This document shows, one piece after another, positions 1 through 6,166 of a stretch of 40,521 nt of DNA. The notes under the pieces are model-generated. The model made no database searches and had not been told where the DNA came from. It worked only from the letters and a program-made list of their open reading frames with translations. The stretch comes from a virus: positions 1 to 40,521 of IMG/VR virus record IMGVR_UViG_3300017751_000053, one strand, 5' to 3'. Position numbers and translations under genes: made by a program. Each line of letters starts with the position of its first letter. Positions within the stretch are counted from its first letter, which is position 1.

Positions 1-316
1 AGATGCGGGTTTCAGAGTATGTGCTAGAGCAAAACAACCACCTATAATAGACAGCGTTAACTGTGTTAACAGCCTATTAAAGGATGCTAATGGTGTTAGT
101 AGACTGTTCTTTAATAAGGACTGTACTAGAACTATAGCCAGTATGGAACAGACAGCATGGAAAGTAGGACAATCTACTGGAATGGACAATGCTACTATAG
201 ACAAGACTAAGAACACTGAACACTTCTCAGATGGTATCCGATACATTTGTGAGTACTTATATCCTATCGGTAAAAAGAAACCCGCTATTATCCGTGATAG
301 ATCGTGGAGTTTTTAA
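1..316 (+). CDS. terL: Terminase large subunit, C-terminal fragment
   Basis: This is the last 104 codons of a gene cut by the left edge; the frame starts at base 2 and ends with TAA at 314-316. The fragment corresponds to the end of the RNase H-like nuclease domain that cuts concatemeric phage DNA during packaging. The segment around HFSDGIRYICEYLYP matches the usual end of this domain, where a conserved acidic residue follows a His and precedes an Arg-Tyr pair. A basic tail (KKKPAIIRDRSW) follows. Its place just before a portal gene is the standard order for tailed phages. The ATPase domain with its Walker motifs lies outside the window. The identity is inferred from the C-terminal pattern and the context. 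Confidence 0.8.
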   Translation, partial: DAGFRVCARAKQPPIIDSVNCVNSLLKDANGVSRLFFNKDCTRTIASMEQTAWKVGQSTGMDNATIDKTKNTEHFSDGIRYICEYLYPIGKKKPAIIRDRSWSF

Positions 317-521
317 GGGCCCTATTGTAAGATTGGGCTAACAAGTAAGTAGTTATTATTAACATGCTAATCAAATAATCAAACGATGTTTGGTAGCCCT
401 ATAATGTTATATAAATAGCCCCTTATTTGTGTTTACAGCTATAGGTCTGGGTATCCAAATACCCAACTGACAGCCAAAAATTTTTTAGAATTACTACAAA
501 CTACACCCAAGCCTAAAGCCA

Positions 522-545
522 AAAGCCCCATACTAAACGGGCTTT
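522..545 (+). terminator. Putative terminator after terminase
   Basis: AAAGCCC (522-528) pairs perfectly with GGGCTTT (539-545) across a 10-base loop. It lies about 200 bases after the terminase stop. The run of T after the stem is only three bases, so termination may be weak. Confidence 0.45.
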
Positions 546-571
546 GACTGGAGTCTTACAGCATTACGCTG

Positions 572-585
572 TGGGCCATGGGCCT
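572..585 (+). repeat. 14-bp GC-rich motif, copy 1
   Basis: TGGGCCATGGGCCT occurs here on the + strand. Its exact reverse complement is at 40385-40398, in the gene-free region at the other end of the window. Each copy therefore points in the direction of transcription of the nearest operon. It could be a binding site for a phage regulator or for the packaging or replication machinery. Confidence 0.6.
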
Positions 586-599
586 AGGGGGGTGGGGGG
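573..599 (+). other. G-quadruplex motif
   Basis: Four G-runs are present: 573-575, 580-582, 587-592 and 594-599, separated by spacers of 4, 4 and 1 bases. This fits the usual G3+N1-7 rule for a four-stranded G-quadruplex. It stands out in an AT-rich genome and overlaps the 14-bp repeat. Confidence 0.6.
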
Positions 600-652
600 T
601 AGGTCTTTATCTGCGGTATGTATACTAATAGTTGTTGAGGCTGTAGGCTTTG

Positions 653-670
653 GGGGTGCAACCCCTTTTT
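653..670 (+). terminator. Rho-independent terminator
   Basis: GGGGT (653-657) pairs with ACCCC (661-665) across a 3-base loop and is followed directly by five T (666-670). The short GC stem plus U-tract is typical of intrinsic terminators. It would stop transcripts from upstream before the portal gene, implying a separate promoter between about 670 and 804. Confidence 0.55.
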
Positions 671-804
671 AAAATTTTCAGGCTTGGCCAAACACACATA
701 GTTGTAAACAAAAATTAACTTGATCTGGTATTACGCCAATCAAAACTTTATTCAACCTGAGTAAGTCCGTGATCTGCTCTACTAATGTTTAGGAAACACA
801 CACA

Positions 805-2430
805 ATGTCAATTAAATACACAAATTCAAGCGTAGTTAAAACTACCGAACAGAAAAAAGGGCCTGGATACCCTAATGATGAGTATCTAAGCCAAGTAAAC
901 GAATGGAAAAGAAACAGAGCCGTCATCCAAGGGCCATCTTATACAAAAGATTTCGATACAGTACCAAGTTCAGATAACTTATTACTGCCTTTTAACCCTA
1001 CAATGACCCAATCTCAATACGACTTCTACAAAGCCGAAGCCGAAGTCCCAGGCGTTACATCAGAATTTTCAAAAATGATTATAGGTGGTCTATTAAGAAA
1101 ACAACCCCTATTAGAAATTAACAATGCCCCTGAGGGTGCTAAACAATGGATATTAGACGATATCGGTGGTGATAAGTCTAACTTATTATCATTTTTAGGT
1201 ACTGCTTTATGGGAAGAATTACAAACATCAAGAGCCTGGATCCAAATAGATTATCCTACTGTTGATTTAGACAGCCTAAGCCCTGAGGAGAGACGTGAGG
1301 TTAAGCCTTACCCAGTGCTACACACAGCTGAGAATATTATTAACTGGTCAACATCAACTGACATTAAAGGTCAAGTTAAGTTAGATCAACTTATAACAAG
1401 ATATTTTACTTTAGATTACGATCCTAACTCACCTTATCATCCAAAATATGTGGATAGTGTACAAGTACACAAATTAGATGAGAATGGATTATATATTATT
1501 GAGAACTTTGTTAGAAACACGTCAGATACACCAAGCTTTATTGATGGTGCTATTGATTATCAGTTTGATCAATTAACTGACGAGTGGATTAGTACAGGTC
1601 TTAATGATAACTTATTTAAGAATGGTGAGAGAATGAATTTTATTCCCTTTTACCCATTAAATGGATCTGTTGATACTGTAGATCCGATGATGACTCCTAT
1701 TGTGAATAGAGAAATAGCGTTATACAATAAAATAAGTAGACGAAACCACTTATTATATTTATCTGCTACCTATACACCAGTAGTTAAGTCTGATTCATTA
1801 ACAGAAGCTGAAAAGAACGATCTTGTTAAACAAGGTCTTGGTACTTGGATGTTTGTTAATAAGGATGACACAGTTGAGACATTACAAACGCCTACAGACG
1901 CTTTAAAAGATATGGAATCTGCTATTAAGAATGGATATGACGAATTAACTAGAATTGGTGTTAAGATGTTAAGCCTAGAGCCGAACAACTCCGATCAATC
2001 TGGTGTAGCCCTATCGTTACGTAACGCATCTCAAAATGCAGCACTTGCTACATTAAATGCTAAAGTATCTGAGGCTATGAAAAAGATCATTAAACATTTA
2101 GTTAACTGGAGATATGATATTGATGTCAAAGAGGCTGATATTAGATTTAATTTATCTAGTGATTTCAATCCTGCACCTCGTGGGGCTGATTGGATGAGAC
2201 TAATTACTGAATGGTATTCTGGGGGTTTAATTCCTAGATCTGCTTTCATTGAATTAGCTAAGAACAATGATGCTTTACCTACTGATTATGATGATGTTGG
2301 TGGTAAAGATGAGATATCACAAGATGATCGTATTATATCGCCAAGAGAACAATATGAATCTGAACTTAAATCATTAGAGTCCTCAAGTAAACAAGATGAA
2401 GATGAGGATGACGATGAAAAACTTAACTAA
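805..2430 (+). CDS. Portal protein (DUF4055-like)
   Basis: The portal is the dodecameric ring at one capsid vertex through which DNA is packaged and leaves. The 541-residue length fits portals. The pattern matches DUF4055-type portals: an N-terminal region with Arg/Tyr-rich stretches, a GGLLRKQP segment near residue 95, a helical region around residues 370-430 and a segment about NLSSDFNPAPRGADWMRLI near the end. The last ~25 residues are very acidic (EDEDDDEKLN), as often seen at portal C-termini. A weak AGGAAAC Shine-Dalgarno sequence lies upstream of the ATG. It sits between the terminase and the head genes, which supports the call. The DUF assignment is by pattern only. Confidence 0.75.
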   Translation: MSIKYTNSSVVKTTEQKKGPGYPNDEYLSQVNEWKRNRAVIQGPSYTKDFDTVPSSDNLLLPFNPTMTQSQYDFYKAEAEVPGVTSEFSKMIIGGLLRKQPLLEINNAPEGAKQWILDDIGGDKSNLLSFLGTALWEELQTSRAWIQIDYPTVDLDSLSPEERREVKPYPVLHTAENIINWSTSTDIKGQVKLDQLITRYFTLDYDPNSPYHPKYVDSVQVHKLDENGLYIIENFVRNTSDTPSFIDGAIDYQFDQLTDEWISTGLNDNLFKNGERMNFIPFYPLNGSVDTVDPMMTPIVNREIALYNKISRRNHLLYLSATYTPVVKSDSLTEAEKNDLVKQGLGTWMFVNKDDTVETLQTPTDALKDMESAIKNGYDELTRIGVKMLSLEPNNSDQSGVALSLRNASQNAALATLNAKVSEAMKKIIKHLVNWRYDIDVKEADIRFNLSSDFNPAPRGADWMRLITEWYSGGLIPRSAFIELAKNNDALPTDYDDVGGKDEISQDDRIISPREQYESELKSLESSSKQDEDEDDDEKLN

Positions 2431-2533
2431 GTATATAATTTTTGGGGCCCTGATAATTTATCTGGGCTCCATAACCGCATTAGCAAAAGAAAAAATTAAA
2501 CAAGATAATATTAAAATTTTAAAAACACAATAA
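2414..2533 (+). CDS. Small membrane or exported peptide (39 aa)
   Basis: A 39-residue reading frame overlaps the end of the portal gene. A GAGG Shine-Dalgarno lies 6 bases before its ATG. After MKNLTK it has one hydrophobic stretch (about residues 8-22) ending in ALA before a Lys-rich tail. This could be a membrane anchor or a signal peptide. It fills the gap before nrdA. A stem-loop (2443-2471) lies inside it, so it may instead be a non-coding attenuator. No family is recognised. Confidence 0.45.
   Translation: MKNLTKYIIFGALIIYLGSITALAKEKIKQDNIKILKTQ
2443..2471 (+). terminator. Stem-loop just after portal stop
   Basis: TGGGGCCC (2443-2450) pairs with GGGCTCCA (2464-2471), eight pairs including one G-T, around a 13-base loop. 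There is no U-tract after it. It may act as an attenuator or an mRNA-stabilising end for the portal message ahead of nrdA. Confidence 0.4.
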
Positions 2534-2545
2534 AGGATTATAAAA

Positions 2546-4300
2546 ATGATAAACAAGGACAGAGATGAATTGTTAACCGATTTTGGTAAAACAACACTTA
2601 AAGATAGGTATTTATTACCCGAAGAGGATAGTCCTCAAGAAGCTTTTATTAGAGCAGCTAAAGCCTTTTCTGACAATGATGAGATGGCTCAAAGAATTTA
2701 CGATTACGCAAGTAAACAATGGTTTATGTTTAGTACTCCAATATTATCTAATGGCGGAACTAAAAGAGGAATGCCAATTAGTTGTTTTCTTAATTATGTA
2801 GGTGATAGCCGAGAGGGGATTACTGGACACTACACTGAGAATGCATGGCTAACGTCTATAGGCGGTGGTATTGGTGGTTATTGGGGTGATATTAGATCTG
2901 ATGGTACAAACACAAGTGGTGGATCTCAATCTTCTGGTTCAATACCTTTTTTACATGTTGTTGATAGTGAAATTATGGCCTTTAGCCAAGGTAAGACAAG
3001 ACGTGGTAGTTATGCTGCCTATATGGATGTTAGTCATCCTGAGATCTTAGAATTTTTAGATATAAGAAAACCAAGTGGTGGGGATATACATAGAAAATGT
3101 TTAAATCTACATCATGGGATTAATATATCAAATGATTTTATGGAATTAGTTGAGAGATGTATATCTGAGCCTACTTATGACGATACATGGAACTTAATTG
3201 ATCCACATACAAAAGAAACTATAAGAACTGTATCTGCAAGAGATTTGTGGCAAAAGATATTAGAAAATCGAGTAGCTACTGGTGAGCCGTATGTATGTTT
3301 TATTGATCATATCAATGATGCATTGCCTGAAACACAAAAAGCCCTAGGCCTAAAAGTTAATCATAGTAATTTATGTACTGAGATAACTTTACCTACAGCC
3401 GAGGATAGAACAGCCGTGTGTTGTTTATCGTCTGTTAATTTAGAAACTTATGATGAGTGGAAAAATGATAAATTGTTTATAGGTGATCTGGTAAGATTTT
3501 TAGATAACGTATTAACGTCATTTATTGAGAATGCACCTGACAGTGTATTTAGAGCTAAGTTTTCTGCAACACAAGAGAGATCTATTGGTCTTGGTGCTAT
3601 GGGTTTTCATGCTTATTTACAAAAGTGTGGAATACCATTTGAATCAGCATTAGCTAAAGCTAAGAATTTAAATATATTTAAACATATTAAAACTGAGGCT
3701 GTGGCTGAATCTAAAAGGTTAGCTGTAAAACGTGGTGAAGCCCCTGATATGGAAGGTACTGGAATGCGTAATGCTCATTTATTAGCAATTGCACCCAATG
3801 CCTCAAGTTCTATTATCTGTGGTACTACATCACCATCTATTGAGCCTTATAGAGCAAATGCTTATGTACAAAAGACTATGAGTGGATCGTTCTTAGTTAA
3901 GAACAAACATTTAGAAAAACTATTAGAAACAAAAGGAATAAATAATGATAAAACGTGGACTTCAATACTTGCTAACCGTGGTTCGGTACTGCATATCAAA
4001 GATTTGTCAGATTACGAAAAAGATATATACAAAACTTCGATTGAAATAAACCAACAATGGGTGATTGAACATGCCTCAGATAGACAACCGTTTATTTGTC
4101 AAGGTCAATCATTAAATGTTTTTGTACCTGCTGATGTTAATATTAAAGAATTACATGATATTCATATGTTAGCATGGAAACGAAAACTAAAGACATTATA
4201 CTATTGTAGAAGTGAGGCTATTAAAAGGGCTGAACTTGTATCATTAAAAGTTGAACGAACAATAATACCTGAAGCTGATTGCTTGGCTTGTGAGGGTTAA
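2546..4300 (+). CDS. nrdA: Ribonucleotide reductase class Ia, large subunit
   Basis: It reduces ribonucleoside diphosphates to deoxy forms, supplying DNA precursors together with NrdB. Visible motifs are the catalytic N-L-C-T-E stretch (N275, C277, E279), the redox-active Cys candidates C80 (in PISCFLN) and C292/C293 (CCLSSVNL), the radical-path Tyr pair Y552-Y553 and a C-terminal CxxC (C579, C582) for re-reduction by host thioredoxin or glutaredoxin. At 584 residues it is shorter than cellular NrdA (about 760). The N-terminal ATP-cone that gives dATP feedback inhibition is absent, as in many phage enzymes. It has a weak AAAGG ribosome site and sits 22 bases before nrdB. Its position within the head genes is unusual. 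Confidence 0.95.
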   Translation: MINKDRDELLTDFGKTTLKDRYLLPEEDSPQEAFIRAAKAFSDNDEMAQRIYDYASKQWFMFSTPILSNGGTKRGMPISCFLNYVGDSREGITGHYTENAWLTSIGGGIGGYWGDIRSDGTNTSGGSQSSGSIPFLHVVDSEIMAFSQGKTRRGSYAAYMDVSHPEILEFLDIRKPSGGDIHRKCLNLHHGINISNDFMELVERCISEPTYDDTWNLIDPHTKETIRTVSARDLWQKILENRVATGEPYVCFIDHINDALPETQKALGLKVNHSNLCTEITLPTAEDRTAVCCLSSVNLETYDEWKNDKLFIGDLVRFLDNVLTSFIENAPDSVFRAKFSATQERSIGLGAMGFHAYLQKCGIPFESALAKAKNLNIFKHIKTEAVAESKRLAVKRGEAPDMEGTGMRNAHLLAIAPNASSSIICGTTSPSIEPYRANAYVQKTMSGSFLVKNKHLEKLLETKGINNDKTWTSILANRGSVLHIKDLSDYEKDIYKTSIEINQQWVIEHASDRQPFICQGQSLNVFVPADVNIKELHDIHMLAWKRKLKTLYYCRSEAIKRAELVSLKVERTIIPEADCLACEG

Positions 4301-4322
4301 TTAAAAAAAGGAAATAAAGAAT

Positions 4323-5276
4323 ATGAGTCTATTTAAGTCACGAACACATTATAAACCATTTGATTATGAATGGGCGTTTGAAGCTTACGATACGATGCAA
4401 AAAATGCATTGGTTACCAAGTGAAGTACCATTGCATGAAGACATTAGAGATTGGAATGAAAGATTAACTGATGAGGAAAAGAGTCTTATTAGTAGTATTC
4501 TTAAATTCTTTACTCAAGGTGATGTTGATATTGCTCAAGCTTACTTAGATAGATATATTCCTAAGTTTAAACCACCTGAAGTTAGAATGATGTTAAGTTC
4601 ATTTGCTAATTCTGAGGCTAATCATGCTCATAGTTACTCATTACTTAATGACACTATAGGTGAAACACAATTAACTGATTATAAGGCATTTCAAGAGTAT
4701 AAAGAGATGTCTGATAAACATGCTTACTTATTTAAATCTAAAGGTACTGGAACAGAGGGTCTTATAAGAGATATCGCTTGTTTTAGTGCTTTTGGTGAGG
4801 GTTTACAATTATTTGCATCGTTCGTTATGCTACTGAACTTTCAGAGGTTCGGCCGTATGAAGGGAATGTGCCAAATTGTAACTTGGTCTATAAGAGATGA
4901 GACTCATCATGTTGAGGGTATGATTAAATTATTCCATCAATTGATAAAAGAGAATCCTGACGTATGGACAGAAAAGTTTAAAGCTGAGATATATCAAACA
5001 GCTAGAGATATGGTTGAACTTGAAGATAAGTTTATAGATCTAGCATTTGCTAAAGGTGGTATTAGAGGTTTAAAATCAGAAGATGTTAAACAATACATAA
5101 GATATATTGCTGACAGAAGATTGTTACAACTATCATTAAAACCAAATTACAAAGTTAAAGAGAATCCTTTAAGTTGGCTTGATTGGGTTATTAATGGTGT
5201 TGAACATGCTAACTTCTTTGAAAGTAGAGCAACCGAATATAATAAAGGTACTTTAACTGGAAGTTTGTGGGGTTAG
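4323..5276 (+). CDS. nrdB: Ribonucleotide reductase class Ia, small subunit
   Basis: This is the di-iron subunit that makes the Tyr radical used by NrdA. Metal ligands are visible in the standard spacing: D67, E98 and H101 (NSEANHAHSY), E159 (FGEG) and E193 with H196 (RDETHH). Y105, seven residues after E98, matches the radical Tyr (E. coli Y122 follows E115 by seven). The 317-residue length is slightly short for NrdB. The C-terminus ends in LTGSLWG, the part expected to dock to NrdA. A clear AAAGGAAA Shine-Dalgarno precedes the ATG. With nrdA it forms a two-gene cassette. Confidence 0.95.
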   Translation: MSLFKSRTHYKPFDYEWAFEAYDTMQKMHWLPSEVPLHEDIRDWNERLTDEEKSLISSILKFFTQGDVDIAQAYLDRYIPKFKPPEVRMMLSSFANSEANHAHSYSLLNDTIGETQLTDYKAFQEYKEMSDKHAYLFKSKGTGTEGLIRDIACFSAFGEGLQLFASFVMLLNFQRFGRMKGMCQIVTWSIRDETHHVEGMIKLFHQLIKENPDVWTEKFKAEIYQTARDMVELEDKFIDLAFAKGGIRGLKSEDVKQYIRYIADRRLLQLSLKPNYKVKENPLSWLDWVINGVEHANFFESRATEYNKGTLTGSLWG

Positions 5277-5277
5277 T

Positions 5278-5496
5278 ATGGAATTCATGTTAATATTATA
5301 TGTCTGTGCAAGTACATCAACTATGTGCTCACCCGCTATGGAGTCTGAGGTGAGATATAAAGATCTATATGATTGTTTAAAAGATGGTTATAAAAAATCT
5401 ATTGTTCAAATGGAAAAGGTAGGTAGAGATAACACTAATAATTTAGGTATATCTGTTAAGTTTGAATGTAAAAAGGATAAAAGCGAGGAGGCTTAA
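5278..5496 (+). CDS. Small Cys-containing, probably exported protein
   Basis: A 72-residue protein starts one base after the nrdB stop. The N-terminus is hydrophobic (LILYVCAST), suggesting a short signal or anchor. Four Cys follow at C10, C17, C33 (in DCLK) and C64 (in FEC). Its final base overlaps the next start. The layout of a hydrophobic start, a Cys-Leu-Lys and an aromatic-x-Cys near the end resembles the 70-residue product at 31639-31851. Small phage proteins of this sort are common in marine phages, with unknown role. Confidence 0.6.
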   Translation: MEFMLILYVCASTSTMCSPAMESEVRYKDLYDCLKDGYKKSIVQMEKVGRDNTNNLGISVKFECKKDKSEEA

Positions 5497-5735
5497 TGGC
5501 AAAGTATCAAGGTCGAACTGTAAAGCTTAATAAACCAATGCAAGGTGATGTTAAAAAGTTTAAGGTGTTTGTAAAGAATGCAAACGGTAATGTAGTAAAA
5601 GTTAACTTTGGTCAAAAGGGTGTTAAGATTAGAAAATCTAATCCTAAAGCCCGTGCTAGTTTTAGAGCAAGACATAAGTGTGCTACACCAGGGCCTAAAA
5701 CAAAAGCGAGATATTGGTCTTGCAGAAAGTGGTAA
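5496..5735 (+). CDS. Small basic protein with ARHKC and YWSC motifs
   Basis: A 79-residue strongly basic protein has a good GAGGAGG ribosome site. It contains a central beta-like region (KFKVFVKNANGNVVKVNFG), then PKARASFRARHKC and a C-terminal YWSCRKW. This is a recurrent small-protein family in marine phages, including T4-like cyanophages, and looks like DUF5872, though that assignment is from memory. The two Cys could bind a metal. Its place among head genes suggests a DNA- or capsid-associated role, which is an inference only. Confidence 0.7.
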   Translation: MAKYQGRTVKLNKPMQGDVKKFKVFVKNANGNVVKVNFGQKGVKIRKSNPKARASFRARHKCATPGPKTKARYWSCRKW

Positions 5736-5741
5736 TTTATT

Positions 5742-5837
5742 ATGGCTTATAAAAAGAAAAAATATAAAGGTAAGGCTTGTTGGAAGGGTTACCGTAGAGG
5801 TAAAGGTAACAGCTGTATCAAAATGAAAAGAGGATAA
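5742..5837 (+). CDS. Tiny basic protein with CWKGY motif (31 aa)
   Basis: A 31-residue frame is made mostly of Lys, Arg and Gly with the motif CWKGYRRGKGNSC. A similar CWKGY...NC pattern recurs in small proteins of marine phages. It follows the previous gene by 6 bases and precedes another Lys-rich frame. No function is known; the charge suggests binding to nucleic acid. Confidence 0.5.
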   Translation: MAYKKKKYKGKACWKGYRRGKGNSCIKMKRG

Positions 5838-5849
5838 GGAGATGGTAAG

Positions 5850-5945
5850 ATGTTGTTGCGAGGTAAGAAAAGTAAGAAGAACGAGGATGAATATAAGACG
5901 AAAAAGAAAAAGTCTAAGAAGAAAGTAAAATATAAAAGGAAATAA
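5850..5945 (+). CDS. Tiny Lys-rich protein (31 aa)
   Basis: Start ATG 5850 has an AAGGAG ribosome site 8 bases upstream. About half of the residues are Lys (for example KTKKKKSKKKVKYKRK). An earlier ATG at 5842 in another frame gives a 28-residue Cys/Arg peptide but would overlap the ribosome site, so the later start is preferred. It may be a DNA-condensing peptide or chance coding in an A-rich stretch. Confidence 0.4.
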   Translation: MLLRGKKSKKNEDEYKTKKKKSKKKVKYKRK

Positions 5946-5947
5946 AA

Positions 5948-6157
5948 ATGATTGAAGATAAAGTAATTACAATAAACGATAAAGAATATAAAGAGAGTGA
6001 ACTATCACCTACCGTTAAACATAATTTAGCAATATTAGGTGATTGTAATAATAAAAAGATACTAGCTAGTTTAGATGTTGCTAAAAACGATATCTTAATT
6101 GCTGAATATTCTAAAAGAATTAACGATGAGTTAGATCAACTCAAAGATAAAAAGTAA
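5948..6157 (+). CDS. Small DUF6447-like protein
   Basis: A 69-residue protein has the pattern of DUF6447: a short beta segment (KVITINDKEYKESELSP), then a helix predicted to form a coiled coil, containing ILGDCNNKKI and ending in a charged KDKK tail. This family is widespread in marine phages and its role is unknown. It has an AAAGGAAA ribosome site and sits 9 bases before the MuF gene. The family call rests on pattern recall. Confidence 0.65.
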   Translation: MIEDKVITINDKEYKESELSPTVKHNLAILGDCNNKKILASLDVAKNDILIAEYSKRINDELDQLKDKK

Positions 6158-6166
6158 AAGGAATAA

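Larger units (their letters stand above)
317..804. other. Gene-free structured region between terminase and portal
   Basis: About 490 bases hold no plausible gene, which is unusual in such a tightly packed genome. It contains a hairpin with a 7-bp stem (448-454 with 459-465, loop CCAA), a terminator-like hairpin (522-545), a 5-bp hairpin (558-562 with 568-572), a G-quadruplex motif (573-599) and a second terminator (653-670). Local GC is far above the surroundings between 540 and 665. It could hold the late promoter for the head operon, a packaging site or a small RNA. I could not find a convincing sigma70 promoter; a lone TATACT occurs near 620 without a good -35 box. Confidence 0.6.

Noticed and set aside
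445-471. Possible tRNA arm-like stem-loop near 448-465
   Set aside because: No cloverleaf with acceptor stem and anticodon loop could be assembled around it.
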